DNA from: Gammaproteobacteria bacterium
GTDB taxonomy: Bacteria > Pseudomonadota > Gammaproteobacteria > Chromatiales > Chromatiaceae
Reading direction: 5' to 3'
DNA length: 64,000 nt
Assembly: GCA_020445415.1 (NCBI GenBank)
Contig: JAGRGP010000015.1
Location: forward strand, 17,211-81,210
Part shown: piece after piece, positions 1 to 9,200 of the stretch
How the letters are laid out: each line of letters begins with the position of its first letter
How positions within the stretch are numbered: position 1 is the stretch's first letter
The notes under the pieces: model-generated
Told to the model about the DNA's origin: nothing
Seen by the model: the letters and a program-made list of their open reading frames with translations, nothing else
Database searches by the model: none
Translations under genes and position numbers: made by a program

Positions 1-2
1 TG

Positions 3-1151
3 ATCGAGGATTGCCGCAACATGAAGCTGGAGGTCAGTCCTCCGCACATTAATCGCTCCCGGTTCATGTTTACCGTGGCCGGAGCGCGCATTATCTACGG
101 ACTCGGTGCCATTAAAGGGGTAGGCGAGTCAGCAATCGAAAGTATTATTCAAGTGCGGGAAGCGCAGGGGCCTTACCACGATTTGTTCGACTTTTGTCGA
201 CGTATCGAGATGCGCAAAGTGAATCGACGGGTTTTGGAGGCTATGATCCGCGCCGGCGCGCTGGATGAGCTTGGACCCAATCGGGCGTCGCTGATGGCGC
301 AACTTCCCTTGGCGCTGAGGATGGCCGAACAGCACCAATCGACCCGGCAGGCGGGCCAGGGTGACATGTTTGGGCTAGGCGGTGAGGGTGTCAATCCTGT
401 GGTGGATCCTCAGGTGATACCAATTGATACAGAGGAGTGGGAGGACGAGCTGCGTCTCCAGGGGGAACGGGATACACTTGGACTCTATCTCACGGGGCAT
501 CCAATCGACCGCTACCGGCGAGAGTTCCCGGGGCTGGGCATCACTCGCATCGCCGATCTTGCCGCCCAGGCGGAAAGGGAGGACACCAGGGGTAACAGGC
601 GCTGGAGCGGATTACGGGTGATGATTGCCGGTCTGGCAGTTGCGGTTAGCCACCGTCAGACACAGCGGGGGCAGATGGGCAGCGTGGTGCTGGATGATCG
701 AACCGCGCGTATCGACGTGGCGTTATTTTCCGAGGTATACACTACCTATCGTGACTTACTTACCGTGGATCGTGTCCTGGTAATTGTCGGCAACCTGACT
801 CATGACTACCAGGGCAGCCCTACAGTCCGGGTTGAACAGGTGCTACCCTTCGAACAGGCCAGGGCGCTTGCCGCCGGCTGTTTGTATCTTTCCGTTGACC
901 ATGAGCTGTTGACTTGCGACAACAGTAAGGGAAGCCGCCTTCTGGAGCTGGAACAGTTACTTGCCCCCTATACCGGTGGAGGGTGTCCGTTACGATTCAA
1001 CTATCGGAATCACTGCGGTCGGGTAGTCCTGGCCCTTGGCGATGCCTGGAAGGTTAATCCCACTGATGAACTGATCAGACGCCTGGAACGGATGCTAGGT
1101 GCCGGACGAGTAGAGGTGAAATATGCTACCAGGCAATCAAGTGGAGAGTGA
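3..1151 (+). CDS. dnaE: DNA polymerase III alpha subunit, C-terminal part (5' end outside window)
   Basis: This is the C-terminal third of the replicative polymerase catalytic subunit. The reading frame is open to the left edge of the window, so the palm and finger domains lie upstream. The visible part begins in the segment before the tandem helix-hairpin-helix DNA-binding region (LGAIKGVGESAIESI). It continues into the OB-fold domain (about residues 195-290 of the visible part, VMIAGLAVAVS to VLPFEQAR) and a tail domain. Family knowledge: the alpha subunit binds beta clamp and tau through this end. It is followed after 66 bases by accA on the same strand, an order common in gammaproteobacteria. 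Only the start is missing; the stop codon is intact. Confidence 0.95.
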   Translation: MEDCRNMKLEVSPPHINRSRFMFTVAGARIIYGLGAIKGVGESAIESIIQVREAQGPYHDLFDFCRRIEMRKVNRRVLEAMIRAGALDELGPNRASLMAQLPLALRMAEQHQSTRQAGQGDMFGLGGEGVNPVVDPQVIPIDTEEWEDELRLQGERDTLGLYLTGHPIDRYRREFPGLGITRIADLAAQAEREDTRGNRRWSGLRVMIAGLAVAVSHRQTQRGQMGSVVLDDRTARIDVALFSEVYTTYRDLLTVDRVLVIVGNLTHDYQGSPTVRVEQVLPFEQARALAAGCLYLSVDHELLTCDNSKGSRLLELEQLLAPYTGGGCPLRFNYRNHCGRVVLALGDAWKVNPTDELIRRLERMLGAGRVEVKYATRQSSGE

Positions 1152-1217
1152 GAAGTTACCTGGGCACCAGCCGTCACCGTACTGTAACGCGGAGCCCGAT
1201 TCCGGTATATTTCGCCG

Positions 1218-2174
1218 ATGGATATGAACTTCCTCGAATTCGAACAACCGATTGCCGAACTGGAGGCGAAGATAGAAGAACTTCGCTTGGTTGGCAACGA
1301 TAATGAGATAAACATCCAGGACGAAATTACCCGATTGGAGGGTAAGAGTCGGGCATTGACCGAAAGCATATTCGGCAACCTGAAACCTTGGCAGGTCGCC
1401 CAGATCGCACGCCACCCTCAACGTCCCTACATGCTCGATTACGTGCAGCGAATATTCAAAGACTTTCAGCAATTGCACGGTGACCGTGCCTTCAGTGACG
1501 ATCATGCGATCGTAGGCGGTGTGGCAAGGCTAGAAGGACGTTCGGTCATGCTGATTGGTCACCAGAAGGGGCGGGACACCAAGGAAAAGATACACCGTAA
1601 TTTTGGCATGCCGCGACCAGAAGGCTACCGCAAGGCGCTGCGTCTCATGAAACTGGCGGAACGCTTTAATATTCCAGTTTTGACATTCATCGATACCCCT
1701 GGCGCCTATCCCGGAGTCGGTGCGGAAGAGCGTGGCCAGAGCGAAGCCATAGCTAGAAATCTGTTAGTCATGGCAGGCCTGAGAATCCCGGTTGTCTGTA
1801 CCGTGATGGGTGAGGGGGGTTCAGGCGGTGCATTGGCGATTGGTGTCGGGGATCGGGTCTTGATGCTTCAATATAGCACCTATTCGGTGATCTCTCCCGA
1901 AGGTTGTGCCTCGATCCTTTGGAAAAGCGCCGATAAGGCGCCATTGGCCGCAGAGGCGATGGGGATTACCTCCGACAGATTGAAGGAGTTCGGCCTGATC
2001 GACGTTATCGTCCACGAGCCTCTGGGAGGTGCCCACCGGGATATGGATAGGATGGCGCAGAATCTTAAGCGGGAATTACTGGATGCGCTCAACTACCTTC
2101 AGGGCCTGCCCACCGACAGGTTGCTCGAGGAACGTTACCAGCGGTTGCTCTCCTATGGTGACTTCAGCGGTTGA
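1218..2174 (+). CDS. accA: Acetyl-CoA carboxylase carboxyltransferase subunit alpha
   Basis: This is the alpha half of the carboxyltransferase that moves CO2 from carboxybiotin to acetyl-CoA, giving malonyl-CoA for fatty acid synthesis; the beta subunit (accD) is not in the window. The protein is 318 residues, the usual length. It opens [19 protein letters not shown], matching the family N-terminus, which supports the ATG at 1218 over the ATG two codons later. The crotonase-fold core carries the oxyanion and CoA-binding stretch [15 protein letters not shown]. The gene sits directly after dnaE, and its stop overlaps the possible TTG start of tilS. Confidence 0.97.
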   Translation: MDMNFLEFEQPIAELEAKIEELRLVGNDNEINIQDEITRLEGKSRALTESIFGNLKPWQVAQIARHPQRPYMLDYVQRIFKDFQQLHGDRAFSDDHAIVGGVARLEGRSVMLIGHQKGRDTKEKIHRNFGMPRPEGYRKALRLMKLAERFNIPVLTFIDTPGAYPGVGAEERGQSEAIARNLLVMAGLRIPVVCTVMGEGGSGGALAIGVGDRVLMLQYSTYSVISPEGCASILWKSADKAPLAAEAMGITSDRLKEFGLIDVIVHEPLGGAHRDMDRMAQNLKRELLDALNYLQGLPTDRLLEERYQRLLSYGDFSG

Positions 2175-2194
2175 CGTTCCCTTTTCCGGATAGA

Positions 2195-3568
2195 ATGATT
2201 CCGATCCGGCTGCTCGAAACCTTACAAACCTATCCGGCAACTGGAGCCTATTGGTTGGCTTACAGCGGCGGTAGGGATTCCCATGTATTGCTCCATCTGT
2301 TGGCGGGGTTGGGTGCTCGGTTACCCGCTCGTTTGACCGCAGTGCATATCAACCACGGATTACAGCCGGAAGCGGATGACTGGGATGCCCACTGCCGCAC
2401 CGTTTGTGGGGAGTTGCAGGTACCCTTTGAATCTATCGCCCTGCGGTTATCGCCAGTTCCCGGAAAGAGTCTTGAGGCACTGGCCAGGAACGCCCGATAT
2501 CAGGCGCTCACGGATTTGATGAATAGCGGTGATGTACTGCTAACCGCTCATCACCAGGGAGATCAGGCAGAGACCATTCTCTTACAATTGCTGAGGGGTG
2601 CGGGCCCGGCGGGACTTTCCGCTATGCCCGGCCTCACCGCGCTGGACCCAGGGTATCTGGGGCGTCCGCTATTGGGAGTATCTACCGAGGCGTTAGCGTC
2701 CTACGCTGCGCTCCATCGGCTGCAGTGGATCGAGGATGTCAGTAATTTGGATGAGCGGTTCGATCGAAATTTCTTGCGCAGCCGGGTAATCCCGGTGTTA
2801 AGGCAGCGCTGGCCGGCACTCTCAAGGACGCTGTCGCGCAGTGCCAGCCATTGTGGAGAGGCTCAATCCCTGGTGGAAAGGGTCGCCGATGACGGATTAG
2901 CTAGGCTTATGGACAAGACTACGGCTAGCCTCGCGATTCCCGGCTTGTCGGAATTGCCCATGCCCGAAATCCGCGTCATTCTCAGGCATTGGATCAAATC
3001 GTTGGGTTTTCTCGTTCCGGACGCGGGTCGAATCGATGAGATGATTCGGGAAACCACGCTGGCCGCTCCAGATCGCCATCCACTGATCCGCTGGCCGGGG
3101 GCGGAAGTCCGCCGCTACCGGCGGCGTTTGTTCATCAGGCCTCCCCTTCCAGCCTTTGATAACAGAACCGTGTTGCCTTGGAATGGGGAGCTGCCGTTGC
3201 AGCTCCCCGCATCCCTGGGGCAGTTGCATGCGGTAAGTGATACCAAGGGTATCATGCCCTCCTTCTGGCAAAGCGCGGCGATCGATGTGCGTTTCAGGCA
3301 TAAGGGGGAGTCGCTTAGGGTTGCCGGCAGAAACAATTCACGCTCGTTCAAGAAACTCTTTCAGGAGCACGGGGTACCTCCCTGGCTGCGTGATCGTATT
3401 CCTTTAGTCTATCTGGACGGGAAACTGGCGGCGATAGCCGATCTGTGTACTCTGGAGCCATTCGCGGCGGTGCACGGGACACCGGGGGTGGTGATTCGCT
3501 GGCAGGGACATGGCCTGCGGGAGCTATCCTCAAAGCAGCGGATGAAGCCGCTCAACCCTGGGGTCTAG
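2195..3568 (+). CDS. tilS: tRNA(Ile)-lysidine synthase
   Basis: TilS ligates lysine to cytidine 34 of tRNA-Ile(CAU), changing both its codon reading and its charging identity, using ATP. The N-type ATP pyrophosphatase PP-loop SGGRDS is at residues 24-29 from the chosen ATG. A middle TilS substrate-binding domain follows, and then a C-terminal domain with RHKGESLRVAG and FKKLFQEHGVPPWLRDRIP. The total of 457 residues is normal for the long proteobacterial form. An in-frame TTG at 2171 overlaps the accA stop and would add eight residues. The ATG at 2195 puts the PP-loop at the usual distance from the start, but the choice is not certain. The 3' end overlaps the convergent gene at 3552 by 17 bases. 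Confidence 0.95.
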   Translation: MIPIRLLETLQTYPATGAYWLAYSGGRDSHVLLHLLAGLGARLPARLTAVHINHGLQPEADDWDAHCRTVCGELQVPFESIALRLSPVPGKSLEALARNARYQALTDLMNSGDVLLTAHHQGDQAETILLQLLRGAGPAGLSAMPGLTALDPGYLGRPLLGVSTEALASYAALHRLQWIEDVSNLDERFDRNFLRSRVIPVLRQRWPALSRTLSRSASHCGEAQSLVERVADDGLARLMDKTTASLAIPGLSELPMPEIRVILRHWIKSLGFLVPDAGRIDEMIRETTLAAPDRHPLIRWPGAEVRRYRRRLFIRPPLPAFDNRTVLPWNGELPLQLPASLGQLHAVSDTKGIMPSFWQSAAIDVRFRHKGESLRVAGRNNSRSFKKLFQEHGVPPWLRDRIPLVYLDGKLAAIADLCTLEPFAAVHGTPGVVIRWQGHGLRELSSKQRMKPLNPGV

Positions 3569-4616
3569 CAAAACCGGCGCTCCGGGAGATACCGCCCTTG
3601 AGTACATAAACGTCGAAACCCAGCTGCCTAAGCAAAAATGCTCCAACCGAGCTGCGTTGCCCAGAGTCACAATACAGCACATATTTTCGGAATCGATTCA
3701 ACGTCGTTGCCTCCTCCCGCAAGCGGTGAAGTGGGATGTTGATCGTTCCTGGAAGTCCAAGCTTTTCAAACTCGCTTTCCAGTCTCACATCAATCCGGAT
3801 AGCACCTTCGCTTATCAAGTTGGAGGCAGCTTGTGCGTCTACCCAATCCAACAACGGTTCTTCCATGAGTTCGACGAAATCCTGCTTCGCTAGGCGCATC
3901 AGTTTACCGTCAGTTACCATAGTGACAGTGGCGTTTCTCGGAGCATCGGAGATCAGTGCTTCTTCACCAAAGCTATCGCAAGGGCCAAGTTCTGCCAACA
4001 TGTGCTCGCCGCTGCCCACCGGGCGATAGACTTTGCACTTGCCCTGCTTGATGAAATAAAAATAATCTCCGGGTTCTCCAAAGGACAGGATTGTATCCTT
4101 TGCCTTGACCGGCAACTCTTCCAGACGGGAAAAGAGGGATTGGATGTTCGCCGCCGGGAGTCTCAAAAATGCCGCGGTATTCAGCATCGACATCATCCAC
4201 TCTGTCTGTTCGGCATCTTTGCCGCCTGTTGAGCTGCGTTTTTCGCTGGGGGGCAGATCTGGGGAGAACTGTCCCCAGGCCAACAGTTTTTCCAGCAAGA
4301 GCGTATCTACCCAGGCGAGCGTTGCGCTCTCCGATACTACCTCCGCCTTGAACTGCCGGGGCTTGAAGTTGGCCAGGGCATAAAGAGATTCCTCGCTCCC
4401 AGCACTGATCTCGGCAGCTTGACGGTTGTGGGAGGTTTCCCGAATAGTACCGGACATCAAAAACACAGAATCCGTATCTTCGTCTCCTATGTTAAAAACC
4501 ACGTCACCGCATTGAAGCCGTGCGACCCGGGTACGAGAGGCGAGATGCAAGAGATTGTCATCGTAGAGGGCGCTAATTGGGATCAGCGTTCGGAATTTGT
4601 TCAGGTCCAGTTCCAT
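3552..4616 (-). CDS. Tandem cyclic-nucleotide-binding-like domains fused to a rhodanese domain
   Basis: This 354-residue protein has no signal peptide or membrane segment, so it is probably cytoplasmic. Residues about 10-115 form a divergent cNMP-binding-like fold. Residues about 155-260 are a clearer one (FGEPGDYFYFIKQGKCKVY, then FGEEALISDAPRNATV, the phosphate-binding cassette with its arginine). Residues about 265-350 are a rhodanese domain with active loop CDSGQRS; C316 is the predicted persulfide-carrying cysteine. No helix-turn-helix is visible, so it is not an ordinary Crp-type activator. The likely role is ligand-gated sulfur transfer or signalling, which is inference. Its 3' end overlaps tilS by 17 bases on the opposite strand. 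Confidence 0.85.
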   Translation of the reverse strand: MELDLNKFRTLIPISALYDDNLLHLASRTRVARLQCGDVVFNIGDEDTDSVFLMSGTIRETSHNRQAAEISAGSEESLYALANFKPRQFKAEVVSESATLAWVDTLLLEKLLAWGQFSPDLPPSEKRSSTGGKDAEQTEWMMSMLNTAAFLRLPAANIQSLFSRLEELPVKAKDTILSFGEPGDYFYFIKQGKCKVYRPVGSGEHMLAELGPCDSFGEEALISDAPRNATVTMVTDGKLMRLAKQDFVELMEEPLLDWVDAQAASNLISEGAIRIDVRLESEFEKLGLPGTINIPLHRLREEATTLNRFRKYVLYCDSGQRSSVGAFLLRQLGFDVYVLKGGISRSAGFARPQG

Positions 4617-4833
4617 AAATTGACACCTAAAGAAAACGCAAGTATCGCTAGGTTGGATGTGCGGCCAAATTAATATATCGGCTAGTGGAACATTCAGATA
4701 ACCCTACAAAAATTAACACTTGCGGGCAATAGATGAGCGCTGTGCGGAAGGAAATAACAGATAACCGGTAGCGAATTTCCGCGCTGGCCGCGAGTGTTGT
4801 AGAATCGGCCCTTCGTCTCAAGCGAGGTGCGGT

Positions 4834-5932
4834 ATGTTGGATTTAAATGCCACGGTAAATAAAATCAATGAGTTAAAAGGGAGATGTGAATCCCTTAGGG
4901 GGTACCTTTGACTATCCTCTAAAGCACGAGCAACTCATCGAGGTATTGCGGGAGTTGGAGGACCCGGGAATCTGGAGCAATCCGGAATATGCCCAGGAGC
5001 TAGGGAAGAAACGGGCCAGCCTCGAGGCAGTTGTCAACACACTCGATGATCTGGCCGGCTCATTGTCCGACGCGGAGGATCTGTTGAAGATGGCGGCGGA
5101 TGAGGGGGACGAGGAAACCGTTTCATCCGTTGATTCCGACCTTGTTGAATGTGAAAGAAAGGTTAGTGAACTGGAGTTCAGGAGGATGTTCTCCGGTGAG
5201 ATGGATGGTTGCAATGCCTTTCTCGATATTCAAGCGGGATCGGGCGGCACCGAGGCTCAGGATTGGGCGGAGATGTTGCTGCGCATGTACCTGCGCTGGG
5301 GCGAACAGCGCGGTTTTAAGACCGATCTGATAGAAGTCTCACCCGGTGAAGTGGCAGGGATTAAATCGGCGACGATAAAATTCGACGGTGACTATGCGTT
5401 TGGTTGGCTGAGGACTGAAATCGGTGTGCACCGCCTGGTGCGGAAATCTCCTTTCGACTCAGGCAATCGTCGGCATACGTCGTTCGCCGCCGTATTTGTC
5501 TCTCCGGAAATTGATGACACAATCAAAATCGATATCAATCCAGCAGACCTTCGGATCGACGTATACCGTGCCAGTGGCGCGGGTGGACAGCACGTTAATC
5601 GCACAGAATCGGCGGTTCGTATTACCCACTATCCCAGCGGGGTCGTCGTGCAATGCCAAAATGACCGTTCTCAACACAAGAATAAAGACCAGGCCATGAA
5701 GCAGTTGAAGTCTAAGCTGTACGAGCTGGAAATCCAAAAACGTAGCGCTGATCAGCAAGCCCTCGAAGAGACCAAATCGGATATCGGCTGGGGCAGTCAG
5801 ATTCGCTCCTACGTGCTGGACCAGTCGCGAATCAAAGACCTGCGCACCGGGGTCGAGACAGGCAATACACAGGCGGTGCTCGATGGTGGCCTGGATATGT
5901 TTATCGAGGCCAGTCTTAAGAGTGGCATGTAA
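4834..5932 (+). CDS. prfB: Peptide chain release factor 2 (programmed +1 frameshift)
   Basis: RF2 recognises UAA and UGA stop codons and triggers peptide release. The gene is in two frames: 25 codons from ATG 4834 to the in-frame TGA at 4909-4911, then the main frame read from 4910. The joined protein is 365 residues. The stop-recognition tripeptide SPF falls at 205-207 and the catalytic GGQ at 250-252, the same positions as in E. coli RF2. The start has a GAGGTG Shine-Dalgarno. An ORF caller that ignores the shift would wrongly begin the gene at 4886. It is followed by lysS, the common prfB-lysS order. Confidence 0.97.
4897..4912 (+). promoter_or_regulatory. prfB: prfB +1 frameshift signal
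   Basis: The sequence AGGGGG (4897-4902), a three-base spacer TAC, and the slippery stop CTTTGAC (4906-4912) reproduce the classical RF2 autoregulatory site. The internal Shine-Dalgarno pairs with the ribosome, the UGA is decoded slowly when RF2 is scarce, and the peptidyl-tRNA slips from CUU to UUU. RF2 therefore limits its own synthesis. Confidence 0.95.
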
Positions 5933-6023
5933 GACGACAGCGATTTTCACAGGTAGAAAGCGCGTAGACAGTTTCCGTTTCGCTCCCTGACGGGAACGTC
6001 GCAGAACCGGATGATTTAATGAA

Positions 6024-7520
6024 ATGACTGAAGAGAACCCTGATGAGAACAAGTTGATCGCGCAGCGCCGTGAGAAACTAAATCAAATACGGGAGCGGGG
6101 TACCGCCTTTCCCAATGATTTTCGCCGCAATGTGGTCGCGGGAGAGTTGCATGCCGAGTATGGTGCCAAAGATCCCGAGGAACTTGATGCCCTGGCGATC
6201 CGGGTAAAGGTTGCGGGTAGGCTGATGAGCCGACGTATCATGGGCAAGGCCAGCTTCGCTCATCTTCAGGATATGTCCGGGCAGATACAACTTTTTGTAC
6301 AGCGCGATTTGCTATCTCCCGGTGTCTACAACGAGTTATTCAAAAAGGATCTTGATGTCGGCGATATCCTGGGCGCCGAAGGCCAGTTGTTCAAAACTCG
6401 TACCGGTGAGCTGTCTGTACGCTGCGACGAACTGCATCTCCTCACCAAGTCGCTGCGTCCGCTGCCGGAAAAGTTCCACGGGTTGACCGACCAGGAGCAG
6501 CGGTACCGTCAACGCTATCTCGATCTCATCATGAACGAAACATCCCGGGAAACGTTCCGGATACGGACCCGAATTGTGCAGTTCATGAGGGACTATTTAA
6601 ACGCAAAGGGATTTCTCGAAGTAGAGACACCGATGATGCAGGCGATACCCGGTGGAGCCACGGCGCGGCCGTTTCTCACCCATCATAATGCCCTCGATAT
6701 GCAGCTATTTCTGAGAATCGCTCCGGAGTTGTATCTCAAACGGTTGGTGGTGGGAGGGTTTGAGCGAGTCTATGAGATCAATAGAAACTTCCGTAACGAA
6801 GGACTTTCGACCCGCCACAATCCCGAATTTACCATGCTCGAGTTTTATCAGGCTTACGCAGATTACCATGACCTTATGGATCTCACAGAGGAGATGATCC
6901 GCGACATGGCTAACACCATTCTGGGAGGAACGGCGTTGCGTTACCAGGGTGATGAGTTCGATTTTGCCCAACCGTTTAGCCGCATGACGGTACAGGAGTC
7001 AATACTGCACTTTAATCCTCAGATCGCACCTGACCAGTTGCGGGACCCTGCCCAGGCCCGGCTCGTCGCGGAAAAGCTTGGTATTTCCTTGAAAGACAGT
7101 TATGGATTAGGCAAGGTGCAGATCGAGATATTCGAGAAGACCGTAGAGCATCGTTTGTCGTCGCCGACATTTATCACCGCCTATCCTACCGAAGTCTCCC
7201 CATTGGCCCGTCGTAATGACAACGACCCATCGGTAACCGATCGTTTCGAGTTTTTTGTTGGAGGACGGGAGATCGCCAATGGGTTCTCTGAGCTCAATGA
7301 TGCCGAGGATCAGGCCGAGCGATTTCGCTGGCAGGTGGAGGAGAAGGAGGCAGGCGATGATGAGGCGATGCATTATGACGCGGATTATATTCGTGCCCTG
7401 GAACATGGCATGCCGCCAACTGCCGGGGAGGGCATCGGCGTTGACCGCTTAGTAATGCTGTTTACCGACTCACCGTCAATCCGCGATGTACTGCTATTTC
7501 CCCATCTGCGCCCCGAGTAG
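6024..7520 (+). CDS. lysS: Lysyl-tRNA synthetase, class II
   Basis: This enzyme charges tRNA-Lys with lysine. Its 498 residues are standard for the bacterial class II form. The N-terminal OB-fold anticodon-binding domain (about 60-150) carries [19 protein letters not shown]. The catalytic core has motif 2 ([19 protein letters not shown]) and motif 3 ([14 protein letters not shown]) close to the C-terminus. The frame starts at ATG 6024, 91 bases after prfB, with only a weak Shine-Dalgarno. It is probably co-transcribed with prfB. Confidence 0.97.
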   Translation: MTEENPDENKLIAQRREKLNQIRERGTAFPNDFRRNVVAGELHAEYGAKDPEELDALAIRVKVAGRLMSRRIMGKASFAHLQDMSGQIQLFVQRDLLSPGVYNELFKKDLDVGDILGAEGQLFKTRTGELSVRCDELHLLTKSLRPLPEKFHGLTDQEQRYRQRYLDLIMNETSRETFRIRTRIVQFMRDYLNAKGFLEVETPMMQAIPGGATARPFLTHHNALDMQLFLRIAPELYLKRLVVGGFERVYEINRNFRNEGLSTRHNPEFTMLEFYQAYADYHDLMDLTEEMIRDMANTILGGTALRYQGDEFDFAQPFSRMTVQESILHFNPQIAPDQLRDPAQARLVAEKLGISLKDSYGLGKVQIEIFEKTVEHRLSSPTFITAYPTEVSPLARRNDNDPSVTDRFEFFVGGREIANGFSELNDAEDQAERFRWQVEEKEAGDDEAMHYDADYIRALEHGMPPTAGEGIGVDRLVMLFTDSPSIRDVLLFPHLRPE

Positions 7521-7545
7521 CCGGACAGCCCTTCGCCCCCGAGGT

Positions 7546-8013
7546 CTAATCTTCACCGATGAAGCACTGGGAGAGAAAGGTATCCAAACCAACCTCATCG
7601 GCGTATGCCTTTAGCAGCTTGGGTCTGGCACCCTTTGCCTTAACCTGGAATATTCTTTCGGGGTCTGCCGGCAGGTGGGAGTAGCGCCCAGCAGGTATTT
7701 TGATTTTGACTACGGCTTTTTTACGCCGAACCTTTTTCTTGACAGCCGCTTTTTTCTTGGTGGTGACCCGGCGTACCCTGGGTGGAGCCTTTGCTTGTTC
7801 TCGGTCGACCTTAGTTAAGACCCTCCGGAAGTCTTTGACGAAGCAACGCACATAGGCCTCAAAGGTAATTCCCGCTTCTTCAAGACTGGAAAGCATCTGG
7901 GCATGAGCGCTCTCCATCGCTTCCTGCTCTATCAGTTCACGTTCTTGTTGTGCCTCCAAGCTGGCTAGTCGGCTGCGCAATGATTCAATTTCTTTTTGTC
8001 GTCGATTCGTCAT
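7546..8013 (-). CDS. H-NS-like nucleoid-associated protein (candidate)
   Basis: A 155-residue protein in three parts. Residues 1-75 are predicted coiled coil (heptad-rich, starting MTNRRQKEIESLRSRL). Residues about 85-115 form a lysine/arginine-rich linker (KKKAAVKKKVRRKKA). The C-terminal segment from about 115 resembles the H-NS C-terminal DNA-binding domain (GRYSHLPADPERIF, then KGARPKLLKAY and DTFL). The usual core W-T-G-x-G-R-x-P is altered to FQVKAKGARP. The layout (oligomerising coil, flexible linker, DNA-binding end) is what H-NS proteins use to silence AT-rich DNA. ATG 8013 was preferred to the TTG at 8022 because GGAAAG precedes it. It is convergent with lysS. The H-NS assignment is tentative; a basic coiled-coil protein of another family is possible. 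Confidence 0.6.
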   Translation of the reverse strand: MTNRRQKEIESLRSRLASLEAQQERELIEQEAMESAHAQMLSSLEEAGITFEAYVRCFVKDFRRVLTKVDREQAKAPPRVRRVTTKKKAAVKKKVRRKKAVVKIKIPAGRYSHLPADPERIFQVKAKGARPKLLKAYADEVGLDTFLSQCFIGED

Positions 8014-8356
8014 TCTTTCCAACCCTTTGATAAGTAATCAGCAGCCTAAACCGTATTGTCGACCGGATGCGAGGTCCCAACTTTGAGAGTTTTAAAATCA
8101 GGTCAATATCTAATAGCTTAACAAAAAGATCGTCGAATTTCCTGATTGGCAAAAGCGCTGGCGTTAACCCAATACGGCCTTAGCTACGCGGTATGAGGCG
8201 ATCCCAGGCTCACTGCGGTAAGTCCGTTTCGCACGGGCTCGTCCACTGATGCACCACTCTTAAAATTAATGACTGGCAATAATGACGCGGTCTTGCCATG
8301 AGTCTGCTAACCCAATCCAAAACCCAACTGATGATCACTGAAGCCATTAGGCAGGA
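8014..8356. other. Intergenic stretch without a recognisable gene
   Basis: These 343 bases separate the 5' end of the H-NS-like gene from the 3' end of the HDOD gene; both are read leftwards. The part near 8090-8140 is AT-rich and probably carries the promoter of the H-NS-like gene. I see no convincing RNA gene, repeat or strong terminator. Confidence 0.5.
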
Positions 8357-9199
8357 TTAGAGAAAAAACTGTTTGACCTCTTCCACGTCTTCCGCCACGC
8401 CTTCGATATCGATAACCTCAACCTCGGGCTCCAGCCCCAGCTTTCTGAAGGCAGGAATATCGCCCCAACCATCGACCAGAAGATCGTCAACATGACTTGT
8501 GGTTTGCAACTTTGCGACCAATACGATATCCACGTAATCTGCGGCGCTACCGCCATCGTAGGCAAGGTTGCTGCAGTGCTCGGGCACCCGTACCAAACTC
8601 TCCGGAAAGCCCCAGGTTTCGAGAATTTGCCGGCCGATCGCGGGATTTAGGTTGGTCACAAACTTATCAAGTACCTCAGGATTTGCCATCAGGAGCGGAT
8701 GGGATTCCGCCATGGTTAAGATTGGGAGGCAACCAATATTGTGGACCAATCCAGCCAACATCGCCTGGTCTTTGTCGATATGCTTGACCGACTGGGCCAA
8801 TACTCGGCTAATCGCGGCCACTTGAACACTGTCTTCCCAGATTTTTCTGAGGCGTTTGTCCAAGGTATCGGATGTGGCCTGGAAGATTTGCTTCATCGCC
8901 AGGCTGACCACCAAACTCCGTACCAGCTTCATACCAAGGCGGGTAACCGCCATTTGGATCGTATCAATACTGACTCTGCCGCGGTAGAGGGGGCTATTGG
9001 CAACCTGTAGCAGCCGTGCCGAGAGGGCTGCATCGGTGGCAACCATGTCGGCGATCTTGTGAGCGCTGGCGTTGTCTTCCTCCACTGCGGCTCTAATCCT
9101 GAGCGCGACTTCCGGCAGTGTCGGCAGGGTGATACGGTTGCCCCGGATCGCGGCGTTCAGCTGGCTGGAGAACTCCTCCTGGGTAATCATCGTTGCCAT
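8357..9199 (-). CDS. HDOD domain protein (signal-transduction, non-catalytic HD fold)
   Basis: A 280-residue protein of the HDOD family, occupied almost entirely by the domain: LPTLPEVALRIRAAVEEDN, IADMVATDAALSARLLQVAN, then MAVTRLGMKLVRSLVVSLA. HDOD proteins look like HD phosphohydrolases but lack the metal-binding HD pair. They act as adaptors in motility, stress or second-messenger signalling. ATG 9199 is chosen because AGGAA lies six bases upstream; the TTG at 9214 would add five residues. The start is one base from the ygfZ stop, so the two are translationally coupled, ygfZ first. Confidence 0.88.
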   Translation of the reverse strand: MATMITQEEFSSQLNAAIRGNRITLPTLPEVALRIRAAVEEDNASAHKIADMVATDAALSARLLQVANSPLYRGRVSIDTIQMAVTRLGMKLVRSLVVSLAMKQIFQATSDTLDKRLRKIWEDSVQVAAISRVLAQSVKHIDKDQAMLAGLVHNIGCLPILTMAESHPLLMANPEVLDKFVTNLNPAIGRQILETWGFPESLVRVPEHCSNLAYDGGSAADYVDIVLVAKLQTTSHVDDLLVDGWGDIPAFRKLGLEPEVEVIDIEGVAEDVEEVKQFFL

Positions 9200-9200
9200 G

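Noticed and set aside
4886..5932. prfB beginning at 4886 as an ordinary gene
   Set aside because: The 25-codon first segment and the frameshift signal give the full-length RF2 with key residues at the expected positions.
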